Source of the DNA: Lateolabrax maculatus
Taxonomy: Eukaryota; Chordata; Actinopteri; Acropomatiformes; Lateolabracidae
Length of the DNA: 64,000 nucleotides
Assembly (NCBI GenBank): GCA_031216445.1
Contig: CM062208.1
Location: 9,240,001 to 9,304,000, forward strand
Direction: 5' to 3'
This document shows, piece by piece, positions 24,501 to 35,505 of the stretch (position 1 is the stretch's first letter; each line of letters opens with the position of its first letter). The position numbers and the translations under genes are program-made. Under the pieces are notes generated by a model. The model was given only the letters and a program-made list of their open reading frames with translations, was not told the origin of the DNA and did no database searches.

Positions 24501-25775
24501 CCTGGCGGTCGTTACAACTGAGGCTCATTTGCAGTGTCAAAAAAACGTGATGAGAAAGTCCTGGACTCATTTGGGTGTTTGTAGTATTTGAGTGTGTCAT
24601 GCAGTGGGCTAAGAAAACTCCCCCACTTCTCTCCAACTCATTTTAATTTATCCACAAAACAGAAGGGTGTAGGAAGAAGAGATCCAAAAAGCGATGTAAT
24701 TTTAATTGGATTAAGATTAAGATACAGCTAGATGAATCCTGTTAAAAATATATATCAAGAGACAAGTGGTGAAATCTCTGCCCACCCAGGGGTTTTGGAG
24801 CATCAAAAACCCCAGGTTTACTGCGTGTAAATTGGTTTTGGTAATTTGATTAATTACACATGAAATCTGTACCACTAAAATACTAAAGTAAAATTAAGGC
24901 GACTAATTCATTATTACATAATTTTCTTGTCCTGTCTTCCAGGGCGGCCCTGTGTCAAAATCAAATTTTAATACCTTTAGTGTTGTAGTTTATTGTACTC
25001 ACATGAAGCCTAGTCCCACATACAGTTGTGTTAAATAAAACTGGACACACAGAAAATCTGAGGCCAAAAAGAATTACTCCAGCATAGAAATACTGGTTGG
25101 TTTGTGTAACTCAGAGTTGACATGATATATACATAAAGCACAATAGAGAACATTCCAACTATTCCAGCGATGTTTATAGAGAGGAGTTGAATAAAAAGTT
25201 GTTCTAATCTTGCACAATTATTGTGGTAAAAGGCAGAAAGCATCACAAATATGTCAGTGACATCTTTTATATGCTGTATATTGTATATGTTTAACTGTAG
25301 GTTGCGTTTACATTGAGAATGCTTTGGTACAAGAATATATTTGTATAGATTCTTGTAGTTCATATGGATTGGGTGCAACTGGGTGGCCTTTAAAGTAGAA
25401 ACTAAAGTATGTTTACATATTTTCAAGTAGAAGAGGTATAGTATAGTAAGTATAGGTGGCGCACACACATCCATAAATTCTTTGTAGGTGTTGGGTAACA
25501 ATTACCAGCATTATCTGTCTTCTCACTAATTTTCTGCCCTACTTGAGGAAGACAGTTTATGGTTGAAACATTGTCATGCATGCGGAATAAAAGAGGAATG
25601 GGAACAGGCTACTGTAGCAGTGTGCAGGTGTTATTTTGCTTCTTTTTTAAAACAAATAACAGCTTTTAGTAGATTCTCTACCATCTAGGCAGCCAATGCT
25701 TTCCATTTTCACAGTTGTATAAAATTACAAATGGAAATTGGAATTGGAAGAAACCTCTCCGACTCTCATCCACAG

Positions 25776-26009
25776 GTGGGTAAGATCCGAAAGACTGCAG
25801 CCCGGAGGAGAGAGTACCACATACTGTTTATGGTTCTGACTACAGCGGCCTGCTACCTGCTGTGCTGGATGCCTTACGGTGTCGTGGCCATGATGGCGAC
25901 CTTCGGCCCGCCCAACATCATTAGTCCTGTGGCCAGCGTGGTGCCCTCACTACTGGCCAAGAGCAGCACTGTCATCAACCCTCTCATCTATATCCTCATG
26001 AATAAACAG
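25776..26009 (+). CDS. tmtops: TMT opsin, exon 3 (TM6-TM7, retinal lysine)
   Basis: Encodes residues 232-309, from VGKIRKTAARRREYH (third cytoplasmic loop) through TM6 (CYLLCWMPYGVVAMM) to TM7 with AKSSTVINPLIY. Lys293 is the Schiff-base lysine equivalent to rhodopsin Lys296. N299-P300-xx-Y is the NPxxY motif of helix 7. The acceptor is CATCCACAG and the donor is CAG|GTGAGT; both ends are phase 0. These residues make it a complete retinal-binding opsin rather than a decayed copy. Confidence 0.96.
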
Positions 26010-26646
26010 GTGAGTCAGCAGCAAGTGAGCGATTTTTTGTGTTGCCTAAACTCAAAAGTCATCGTTATGAAAATCAAGGACAATTTGACATGTACAACAG
26101 CTTTATTTACACCGTAAAAAAAGACAAATAACAACAGCTGAAATCATACAAATGGTCTATTTAAATATCAATTCAAGTGTAATAAGAAGAGAATCCACTG
26201 ACAAATCAAAGTCAAGAACATCCTAAGGCTGTTGGGAGTGAAACAGGACCTGTCACTCTTATTATGTTTAGTCATGGATGCTTCTTTTTCATTTCCTCTT
26301 TTAAGGGAATACTGCAGGAAGCTGCAGTGGGGAAATGTAGAAAAAAAAAAACTTAAATATTGAACAATCCTTAAGAGGCAGTGTGGTGCAGCTATTTCCA
26401 CAATACCGATTAAAAACAACACATGAAAAATAGGCCTCGAGCATAAAAAGCGGAGAGAAAGAGGCTGAGAGGGCAAAACGCAACAAACATTGTCTGCAAA
26501 TATGTTTTTTCATCTCACCACTTCACCACTGGTCAAACATTAAAGTTGATGTTAAGTTTCAGCACAATGTCTTGTATTAAATACTGGCAATAACATTGTT
26601 GTCTTGAAGAGGAGCAAAAGTTTTATTAAATTCTTCCTTAAGCATC

Positions 26647-26684
26647 CCAAGTAATAGCACCTTAGAAGTCCTGCTATTACTTGG
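26647..26684. repeat. perfect 13-bp hairpin with 12-nt loop
   Basis: CCAAGTAATAGCA (26647-26659) is followed after 12 bases by its exact reverse complement (26672-26684). Confidence 0.9.
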
Positions 26685-27325
26685 AGTCCTACACCCACCG
26701 TTCTAAGACATAATTAAAAATGGAAATTGGCACAATATTAAGATGTGAAGATGAAGTTTCCAGAAGCCATTGCATATGATCAAGTGCTTCCAAGGAACTA
26801 CCAATACCGCACCGCAGCTGGATGGGATTTCCCTGTCCGCAAGCATGCGCTAAAATCAGCAAAACACTTAAGAAAAAAAATCTTATAGCACAATCGCCTC
26901 TCACAACATAAATGACAATGGTGTCTACTTGCAGCACGGTACAGCACAGACAGTTTAAGACTCTTAGCCCTGATCCTGATTTGCATGCTCTGTGCATTGG
27001 AAAGTAATCAAAGTTATTACAAATATACGTACATGTACAATATGTTCAGGGTTTTTGCACCTTCAGTGTGTTACAATCACAAGCAATAAAACATTTGATC
27101 ATGTGTCTCAACAGAGAAACGTAAAACCTACAGCAGAGCCAAGAACTTGCATGATCCAAAATTAATGCTAAATCTCCTTAAGTCTGTTTTTCTAAACCTC
27201 TGTCCTCAGTCCTCTAATGACATGCCAAACAATCCACCTGAACTTGGGGCTGGGTATCAAACCTTACAACCTTTTGCATTCCGAGCAAAATACGTTCATA
27301 GCATAGAGTATCAAAAACTGGCAAG

Positions 27326-27781
27326 TAGGGCTGGGCGATATGACCTCCAATATAATGTGAGACCATTTGTCACCTGTCTGAGATGTTTCTATACCATTTT
27401 TACCAAGGCAGCTGCAAATCAATGAGAAGAACTGCTTTATGGCAATATTAGATTTACAGAATTTTGCATCAATGTGATGAAGTACCTTTGTCATATATGT
27501 AATTCACTGAATTAGTCATTTCCATCTGGTTATTTCATCTATACACACACTCAGTTGCCAGTTTATCAGGCCCACCTAGTTAAAAGTAATACAGTCTAAT
27601 GCAACAGCCCTGCAATAAATCCTCCCTTTTTGAAGGTCACAATGTTCAGTTTGTTCAGAGTTCAGAGTGTATTTTCCTCAACAGAATTTCCAGAAAATGT
27701 ACTATATCACGATAAACAGTATATCAATGTTGCAATATAAAATAACATAATAGAAGATTTTATCTATATCGCCCACCCCGA
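27326..27781. mobile_element. hAT-like MITE with inverted repeats and 8-bp target duplication
   Basis: The left end TAGGGCTGGGCGATAT and the reverse complement of the right end (TCGGGGTGGGCGATAT) match at 14 of 16 positions. The flanks CTGGCAAG (27318-27325) and CTGTCAAG (27782-27789) form an 8-bp target duplication with one mismatch, as expected for hAT elements. It is 456 bp long with no coding capacity. Confidence 0.8.
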
Positions 27782-28011
27782 CTGTCAAGTAACACAAATT
27801 GGCACCAATACTTGGTCAGATGCTTGTTTCTTTCCTTTCATCAGGTATTGCATGAGTTATAAAAAAGGTTCTTTTGTAGAAAAAAAGGTTTTCAAAAACG
27901 TATTGTTTTGGTATCAGCACAGTAGGTGTTTGTAGAAGTACCGACACATTTTGGATGATACCCAGCCCTACTCAACAAGTAACGCTATGCCCCAGAATCA
28001 TTTACATACTG

Positions 28012-28070
28012 CTACTACTAGTACAACTACTACTACTACTACAACAACAACAACTACTACTACTACTACA
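28012..28070. repeat. (ACT)n/(ACA)n triplet repeat
   Basis: Mixed ACT and ACA triplets, about 59 bases. The open frame across it (27951-28172) is a poly-Thr artefact. Confidence 0.9.
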
Positions 28071-29687
28071 GAGCCATCTAGTTCAACATACATCAGGACT
28101 ATTCAAAGAAACATTTCTGTGACAAGTTTTCACATCTTATATCGAACCACAACCAATGGCAACATTTTGTAGAATAGCAATAAAAATCTCTGTTATAGGC
28201 AAGATTTTGAACTGAATGTCTGCAGCAATGTCTCCATGCTGAACTAATACCTCTAGAGCTCTCTGCAGATGTGGCACTGACTGACTGTAAACATAAAAAT
28301 CATCCTAGCCGGAGACAAAGCAAATCTGATGATATTACCGGTTCAAATTCCTCTTTTATAATAGTCTCCACTCTGACCTGTGGACGGATACAGACCAATA
28401 TTACAGGATTCAGGAAATATGTAGGATGTTGCAGGAAATGAGCTTCATGCTGTTACATGACAGAGACGAAAAAATAACCCTGCACATATGCAGACCATAC
28501 TACAGTGGTGAGCTCCAGAGAGGGTTTAGTCTTTACACGCAGTGGTAAAATTACATTCAATAAAAGAGTGAACTGACCATCAAAAACAGGGGCTGGTGAT
28601 TGCTGAGACAGAGCTGAAACAGTTATAGCTCGCTTCAGCAGTATCAACTGCTCCTCGCCTCTCACGGGAATTAAACAGGTTACTGTAGTCCTGCCACAGT
28701 ATGTACTGCATATATCTGAACAGTCACAAGGCAACCCGAGGAACGTGTTGACCACTAGGCACAGGGCTACGGCTGTTCTGAGCACCGCTTTTGTTCTGAA
28801 GTTCCTTTTTGGCCCCATTTAGTTTGATTTTATTTACCATAGGTAGGATGAATCCAAAACCGACAACCAGTGCCTTCCTTCCTGTGGGCTTTAAACTGAG
28901 AGACAGGCTTCTTGATAATGAGTGAGGAATCATTCTAAACGTGTGAACAAGGAGTGACAAACTGGTGGTAGTGTGCTGGCAAGTTTGCATGCACAGGAGA
29001 GTAATTTAGTTAACGCCTGTCATGTATAATAAACTGCTCATGACAACACAAAACTTCTGATTTCACAAGAAGATATCAGAGGAATGTCAAACAGCAACAC
29101 CTGCCGAACAGCGATAAAATGCACAGTAATATGACTGCTGTGCCAGCTCAACTTTGTCTCTGTGGAAACACCCAAACTGTTTTTGACACTATGGGTTCTT
29201 GTGCATGTGTTGCTGCTCTATGTAAATGTTTGTGGGAATGTGTGTATATTTGTGACTGCAGTTATGACATTCAGTGTGGATGACTTCTTTGCTTATTCAC
29301 AACCCCTTTGGACCAGTCAAAAAGAAAGAAATTCACAAATATCCACCGTTATAAACAGTGGCATTTCCTTTAAGTGGAGAATCACCCATACGATTGAAAA
29401 AACACAGACTTTACACCATTAAAACACACCCAGTTATCTAAAAACACTGATCTGTTGCTACCCTAGTCAGCTCCACAGCTAACGTGGCTCAGCTATAGCA
29501 GAGAGAAATGTCTTTTTCAGCTCCATCTCGGAGACTCTTCTTGCCAGTCTCTGGTCTACTAAGTCATTTTAATGAAGAAAGTTCTTTCAGAAGCCTCCAT
29601 GTTGATCCCTCCCTGGAGGGCTATGGCTTATGTTCTTCATGTGTCTAATTTAAAACTTCAAGCTCCAGCCTCCTTGTCTCCAGTGGC

Positions 29688-29693
29688 TTTATT
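29688..29693 (-). terminator. st6gal2: candidate poly(A) signal of st6gal2
   Basis: AATAAA on the minus strand (TTTATT on plus), 77 bases after the st6gal2 stop codon. If used, the 3' UTR would be only about 100 bases. It is the nearest canonical hexamer; longer isoforms cannot be excluded. Confidence 0.45.
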
Positions 29694-29769
29694 GCACCTC
29701 TCCCTTAGTCAGCCAGAAAAGGCCAGAGTGTGTTTGTATGTTTGGGCTCAGAGGGTCAGGTTTCAATGC

Positions 29770-30017
29770 TCAGATGTCACAGTTGACGGTGTTTAAGCCT
29801 GGAAGAGTGACTCGTCCCTTCCTCCTGAGGTCACTCTCTGGGCCCGTGTTGATCCGCTGGATCAGGCTCTTCTCATACAGGAGGGGATGGTAGGCACCCA
29901 GTGTACAGGCAGCATCATAATAACGCTCATGGTAGTGGCACAGGTCCGTCTGCCTCATGGAGGGAATGTACTCGTACACGTGCACCTGATCGCACAGCGC
30001 CATCATCAGAAGGATGC
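29770..30017 (-). CDS. st6gal2: st6gal2, last coding exon (sialylmotifs S-end, III and VS)
   Basis: After acceptor CCATTGCAG the frame joins in phase (G|GC) as GILLMMALCDQVHVYEYIP, then LCHYHERYYDAACTLGAYHP (motifs III and VS, with the invariant His of AYHP at about residue 502) and a C-terminus ending LPGLNTVNCDI. The stop is at 29772-29770. Encodes residues 460-540. The sequence closely follows vertebrate ST6GAL2. The exon lies inside opsin intron 3 on the opposite strand. Confidence 0.96.
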
Positions 30018-30319
30018 CTGCAATGGTTACATACAGAGAGAGAGAAGTTTAGGTATTCATATTCAAAAACAATTGCTGACTTAACTTTAAAACATGTTAA
30101 TACTCACAACAGCAAACCAGTTTAAGTTAAAAGAGGTACAACGTTGAGACTTTTAACATCAGTTAATCAATACTACATTACACTTTGAAAGCCAAATTAG
30201 AGTTAGATAACAAGATCATCAGCAAAAAGGCTGCTGTCTTTAACTGGCCTCCAAATTGCATCTGTTACAAAAATGTTATCCTGGGAAGTGTAGCAGAGAG
30301 CAGAAAGGAACTCTATTCA

Positions 30320-30350
30320 CATTCACACCTGAAAGCTTCAGGTGTGAATG
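30320..30350. promoter_or_regulatory. palindromic pair of T-box-like half sites (14-bp perfect stem)
   Basis: CATTCACACCTGAA, loop AGC, then the exact reverse complement TTCAGGTGTGAATG. It contains TTCACACCT (30322-30330) and AGGTGTGAA (30340-30348) in inverted orientation with a 9-base spacer. These half sites match the known T-box core (TCACACCT). A regulatory role is inferred from motif only. It lies about 300 bases from the last st6gal2 exon. Confidence 0.4.
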
Positions 30351-30454
30351 CTCTACCGGAGCAGTTGGGGTGTTAACAGAATAGTTTTAAATAGAAAAAA
30401 CACTTATTTGTTTCTTATCGAGAGTTAGATGAGAAGATCAAGACCATATCTGCC

Positions 30455-30610
30455 AGCTCAATACCAAGCTACAGCCAGCAGCTGGTTAGCATAGCTAAGC
30501 ATACACACTGGAAGCAGGGGGAAACTGCTAGCCTGGCTCTGTCCAGAGGTAACAAAATCCACCTGCCAGCACCTCCATAGCTCTTTAAATAACATATTGT
30601 GTAAAAAAAA
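30455..30610 (+). repeat. SINE-like dispersed repeat
   Basis: Contains GCAGGGGGAAACTGCTAGCC, TGGCTCTGTCCAGAGGTAAC and AAAATCCACCTGCCAGCACC. Related blocks occur at 42060-42150 and, inverted, at 42340-42415. This is a very common teleost repeat. Confidence 0.6.
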
Positions 30611-31375
30611 TAATGACAGAAATAGGGCAATAATGTGCATGAGGTAGTTGTCAGTCATTTTACAGACGCAACAACTCTTAAATCAACAAATCTATTTGAA
30701 CAATGTGAAAAAAAATAACCTCAGGTTACATTAAACGAAACAGCAATTCAGTCAAATTATCAGGCTATGGAATCGGAGCTGGTCCTGGTAAATTATGGAC
30801 TGCAGTGGCTACACGTTGTTTGATCAATTTGATCTACTGTTCAATTTACATCAATAAATTTGACCATAATGGTGCAGTCCAGCAAAATAAAAAAAATGTT
30901 TTCAGCTTTCTGTATATACCTTGCCAACCTCATATGGGCTAATAATAATATCCACTGATACTAAAACACACTCTCAGTTGGGGAAATCTGATTAGGGAAA
31001 GTTAAGATGAAATCTTCCTCAGCAGTTGCTACACCCGCTCCTTTAGCAAATTAATTTATCATAAAATCTCCACTGGATCTGCACCGTGTCAAAATTCGAG
31101 GACTGCAGTTACACTGGGCAGTTCTCACATACAAATGTGAAGTTCAGTTGTGCTGAAAAAGAGAGTGTGCGTGCTCAGCAAAATCCTTCTTTGGATAAAG
31201 ATAAAAATAACTGAATACATAATATATGAACGGTTAGTTTGCCTGCCTCAGCATGCTCTGCATGCTATCTTTCATACACTGTGATATGTTGTCAACATAG
31301 AGAGCAGTCAGCCCCCACATACATTTTGGTAGCTTTTGTTCTTTTTCATTCCAGCTTGCTTTGTACATTGCTGTT

Positions 31376-31924
31376 TGTGAAGGAATTGTCCTTCTTGTGT
31401 ATAAACTTCCCTCTTGTAGGTTAAAGGTAACTTACGACAGTGCTTCACAGATCAGGTCAACTGCCTGTCTCTGTTCGCCTGTCTCACTCTGTGTGCCAGA
31501 CAAGGCCGAGTTGGCTCTGGCCTCTGGTAGACCAAGGTCTGCTAGATATCTTCTGTATTCAGGTTTAGACACAACAGGCTGAAGCCTGGTTGTTGACGCT
31601 GGATAAGAGAGACTGTAGAGAGGCTATGCTGTTGCTAGGACAGCAATGGTTGACGTCTTTCCTTGTTTGGATCTGATATCCAATAGAGTCATCACACATG
31701 ACAGACTGAGTTAGGAATAACCTTATTTGGATATAGTGGAACTTATCAGTTCTGGTGAAGGTTAAATACTGAGCTTCAGGACACCATCTTCAGATTTGGG
31801 TAGCAGTACGCTGTGATTCACACAAGGTGTTTCCCTTTTCTCCTTGATAAATATTCCTGTGTAAGACATCCAGGTCTCCTGAAACTTCTTGTTAGAGTGA
31901 ACCAGCTCTAGGATTTCATGATCA
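31376..31924 (+). mobile_element. solo LTR, copy 1 (plus orientation)
   Basis: Starts TGTGAAGGAATTGTCCTTCT and is colinear over about 540 bp with the LTRs at 34500-35060 (inverted) and 57300-57850. The right end is altered (GGATTTCATGATCA in place of a TCACA terminus), so a target duplication is not evident. There is no internal retroviral sequence beside it. It lies in opsin intron 3, about 700 bp before exon 4. Confidence 0.75.
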
Positions 31925-32619
31925 TACTGATCAGTATGTATCTTTAAATAAAATCTTAGCTGTAATGTGAACTAGACCAGTTAACAGTATGTGACCCATT
32001 GTACTTTTAAGAGAAATTAACTTTTGCATAATTCAAAAGCTTTTTTATTTATATTTATTGTACACTTCTTTTCCACAATTGCACATGTAGAAAAGCCATT
32101 CAGAATCAACACAATAGTGCTAAAGTTATGGCCAAGTAAGCATCAAAACTGCCTTACATGGTTTTTGTTTCTTCTGCATTTGTCTTGACAAAGACCTGCC
32201 TTGAGAGGTAATTCTGAAGCAACAGAATGATGACAAACAAAAGATACATGGCATTTTGACTCATTCCTTCGCAATCTTCAGTAAACAGATAAAAAATACA
32301 TATTTCCTGCTCTCAGGCCTTTCCAGCTAATGTGTTTAATGGCCCTTTAGGTCTAATAAACCACTAAGTGTCAGAGGCTACTTACTCCATCAGTGCAGCA
32401 AGACATTAGGGGACCATTTTCCCTTCTCAAGTGGCACTATGTGTTGACTATGAGGACATAATAGTGCACTTAGTCAAACTCTGAACCACGTACCTGTACC
32501 ACGAGTCTCTGTCAGAGACCTTGTTAAACCAAGGTCAACCCACCTCTGATGATTCCAAGAACTCTCAGTTTGAGTTTGAGTTTGTGTACACATGACCTTT
32601 CTTTCCATCTCTTTTTCAG

Positions 32620-32841
32620 TTCTACGGGTGTTTCCTGACTCTGTTTCACTGTGATCACTGGTCAGCAAAGAATGGCGACACCTCAATGCCCTCCAAGACC
32701 ACGGTAATCCAGCTGAACCGCAGAGTCCATAGCAACACGGTGGCCTGCACTGCCCAGATCTCCAATGACACCTTCAACCAGCGTTGCAGCACCTCGGCTT
32801 GCAAGCACACAAACGCCCCCGAGGTCGTGACCTCAGCCTGA
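32620..32841 (+). CDS. tmtops: TMT opsin, exon 4 (helix 8 and C-terminal tail)
   Basis: After acceptor CTTTTTCAG the frame continues MNKQ|FYGCFLTLFHC (helix 8, with Cys residues that could be palmitoylated) and a 60-residue Ser/Thr-rich cytoplasmic tail ending VVTSA with a TGA at 32839-32841. The Phe after NKQ completes the NPxxY(x)nF pattern across the splice junction. The exon lies within the last intron of st6gal2 on the opposite strand. No AATAAA is seen soon after the stop. An ATTAAA occurs at 33766-33771, beyond a repeat, so the 3' end is uncertain. Confidence 0.93.
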   Translation, partial: FYGCFLTLFHCDHWSAKNGDTSMPSKTTVIQLNRRVHSNTVACTAQISNDTFNQRCSTSACKHTNAPEVVTSA

Positions 32842-33069
32842 ATATTGTCATATGACCAGGCAGGAAACACAGATGATCATGATGAAGGAGCAATGACTCA
32901 GCTTGACAGCTAAACTTACAATGTGAACTACTGTGAAATGCATGTGGACTAAAGCATTTAGAAAGAAACTGTATATTTTATTTTTGTCCATTGATTTTGA
33001 GTTTTTATATTTGTTTGACATGTACAAGTCACAACTGTACTAAGTGTCTGGAGAAATACATGTTTTATA

Positions 33070-33660
33070 TGTACTATATGTCTAAAAGGTATGCGGACAC
33101 GTGAATACCCACCAGTATGTGTTTGTTGAATATGTCATTCCTAAACCATGGGTATTAATATGCTGCTATAACAGTCTCCACTTTCTCTGGAAGGCTTTCC
33201 ACAACGTTTGGAACCTGGCTGCATTTGAGCCCATTCAGGCAAAATGTTAGGTGGGGCACTGAAGTTGGATGATATGGCCTGGCTTACAGTCGGCTTCCAA
33301 TATATCCGAAAAGGTGTTTGAAGGGTTGGTTTTAGGGCTCTCTGCAGGCCAGTCAAGTTCTTCTACACTAAACTCTAGAAACCATTTATTTTTTGGACTC
33401 CCTTTGTGAAAAGGGGATTTATAATGTTGAAACAGGAAAGGATCTTCTCAGAAACTGCTGCCACAAAGTTGGAAGCACACTATTGTCTACATATTATTGT
33501 GTGTTATACCCTTCAGATTTCCCTTAATTGGAGGCTCACAAACCATGAAAAACAGCCCCTGATCAAAAGTAAAGCAGTATGCCCTCATTTACTTTTGGCA
33601 AAATTGTGTAATTAATCCTGGTTTAATGTTATTTGTCCAGGAATTACTTTTCTTTCAATA
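33070..33660. mobile_element. DNA-transposon-like dispersed repeat
   Basis: Begins with ATGTCTAAAAGGTATGCGGA and contains AGAAACTGCTGCCACAAAGT, TTGGAAGCACACTATTGTC and AAAAACAGCCCCTGATC. These blocks are shared by a widespread vertebrate repeat whose consensus begins 'gtccaaaagtatgtggacac'. No transposase frame survives. Confidence 0.5.
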
Positions 33661-34499
33661 TTAATTGTTTGATCAATGCAAAATTGTAATAGTTGATATT
33701 AGATGTACATGATTTTTATTAACTCAACTGTCAAACTTATCATCTACAAATCACATTTTCTCTTAATTAAAGTAGAATCAGAGTGAGAATGTTTTGGAAA
33801 ATGATCTTTATAAAGAATTTTCAACTTCACTAGGGTTCATTTAATGTTAGAATGTGAGAATAATAACATTTATGCATTTCTCTTCCCTTACAATGTGATG
33901 ACTAAAAGCATTTTACCAATCCCAGCAGTACAGTGGCTCTGAGAGCTCAACACCTGCAACTTAAAAAAAACACACGCAAATAGACAAACCAAAAGCAAAT
34001 TAAGAAAACATTAATTTGCAAACACATGCCCTGCATTTAGAAAATGCACTGCAAATTCAGAAAACGACAACAGAAGTGTTTCCAAAAAGGACACTAGTGC
34101 TGAACACGGCTTGGGCGTCACGCGTCACTCTTTAAGTTATTTAAGTTGGGTCCGAGGACCATCCACTTATGTTTATGTTGTAGACTGACCTACTTCTGCT
34201 ACTTCTCTTCTCTGTGCATTCACACAAAGTAACTGCACGCACCTCGCAGGGCTTTGCAGAGTCATTAGAATGTTTTCTGAAGAGAGTTAGTATTTTTGAC
34301 AGATATTAACCTTTATTATCCAGTTCACCAGTGTTAACAGATGACCTGTAGCCTGCATAATAATCATATAGGCATTATTAGACCAGAAATATCCCGATGT
34401 GTAAGTGACAGTAAGCCAAGTATTGTAATGATATTGAGATAACATCAGTTTTGACGTTAAAAATGTGAAACATCACACTTTTTCACATTTTTTAGGGGG

Positions 34500-35060
34500 T
34501 GTGATGGAAATCTTAGAGCTGGTTCACTCTAACAAGAAGTTTCAGGAGACCGGGATGTCTTACACAGGAATATTTATTGAAGCTCGATCGAGGAGAAAAG
34601 GGAAACACCACGTGTGAATCACAGCGTACTGCTACCCAAATCTGAAGATGGTGTCCTGAAGCTCAGTATTTAACCTTCACCAGAACTGATAAGTTCCGCT
34701 ATATCCAAATAAGGTTATTCCTAACTCAGTCTGTCATGTGTGATGACTCTATTGGATATCAGATCCAAACAAGGAAAGACGACAACCATTGCTGTCCTAG
34801 CAGCAGCATAGCCTCTCTACAGTCTCTCTTATCCAGCGTCAACAACCAGGCTCCAGCCTGTTGTGTCTAAACCTGAATACAGAAGATATCTAGCAGACCT
34901 TGGTCTACCAGAGGCCAGAGCCAACTCGGCCTTGTCAGGCACACAGAGTGAGACAGGCGAACAGAGACAGGCAGTTGACCTGACCTGTGAAGCACTGTCG
35001 TAAGTTACCTTTAACCTACAAGAGGGAAGTTTAACATCCAAGAAGGAAAATTCCCTCACA
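34500..35060 (-). mobile_element. solo LTR, copy 2 (minus orientation)
   Basis: Ends are TGTGATGG and CCCTCACA, so the termini form the TGTGA...TCACA inverted pair of a retroviral or Gypsy-type LTR. The flanks GGGGG (34495-34499) and GGGGG (35061-35065) are consistent with a 5-bp target duplication. It is 561 bp long and colinear, in reverse, with copies 1 and 3. No gag, pol or env sequence remains, so it arose by LTR-LTR recombination. Confidence 0.85.
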
Positions 35061-35454
35061 GGGGGGAGGAGTTTTTTTTTAGTAGTATGTACACACAAAT
35101 TAAAGGAAAAACCAGAATAAAAGAGTGCAGAAACATATCAAATGCTGATGCTTCTGTGCACTAGGGCTCACTGAATGGTTTGGTGGGTATAAGAAAAAAT
35201 GTCATACTCACCAACCTAGCATTTTATTCACATCATTATTGTTATGTGATGAAAAAAATGAAAACACCTATGGAAGCTCTTGGTCCAATGTGTAAAACAA
35301 TGCTCTCCACCACCATCTCCATAAAACCAAATTATATAATATACATTTTTATCTTTAAATCTATTTAGTGATGTCTGTGATTGTCTCTGATGCTATATGT
35401 CCTTTTGTTATGTCTGGCTATGTTTGTTTTTGATCTATCTGTCTCTTCTGCAAA

Positions 35455-35505
35455 AGAGATCTTGATCTCAATGAGACATCTGATTAAATAAAGGTTGTAT
35501 ATATA
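35455..35505 (+). repeat. retroelement-like 3' tail fragment
   Basis: GAGATCTTGATCTCAATGAG followed by CTGATTAAATAAAGGTTG matches the 3' tail of a common fish interspersed element, known from memory. Only this tail is recognised. Confidence 0.35.

Larger units (their letters stand above)
20741..25775 (+). other. TMT opsin intron 2 (5.0 kb)
   Basis: Donor GTAGAG, acceptor CATCCACAG. It begins with a long CT/GT tract, then a dispersed repeat (about 21100-21560) and otherwise AT-rich DNA. The longest unassigned frame (25031-25501 on minus) is hydrophobic and AT-rich; I could not relate it to any family. Confidence 0.6.
26010..32619 (+). other. TMT opsin intron 3 (6.6 kb), containing the terminal exon of st6gal2 on minus
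   Basis: Bounded by GTGAGT and TTTTTCAG. It contains a perfect hairpin (26647-26684), an hAT-like MITE (27326-27781), a triplet repeat (28012-28070), the last st6gal2 exon (29770-30017), a T-box-like palindrome (30320-30350), a SINE-like repeat (30455-30610) and one solo LTR (31376-31924). Two overlapping minus frames at 28453-28990 were examined and not accepted as genes. Confidence 0.7.

Noticed and set aside
25031..25501. 156-codon minus frame, the longest unassigned one
   Set aside because: Hydrophobic and AT-rich, with vague receptor-like look but no motif I could place. It lies in opsin intron 2. A profile search against receptor families would decide.
28453..28990. Two overlapping minus frames (121 and 88 codons), one with a hydrophobic start and CDCSDICSTYC
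   Set aside because: Same DNA open in two frames, no recognised family, no promoter or splice context. Could be st6gal2 downstream DNA or a repeat.
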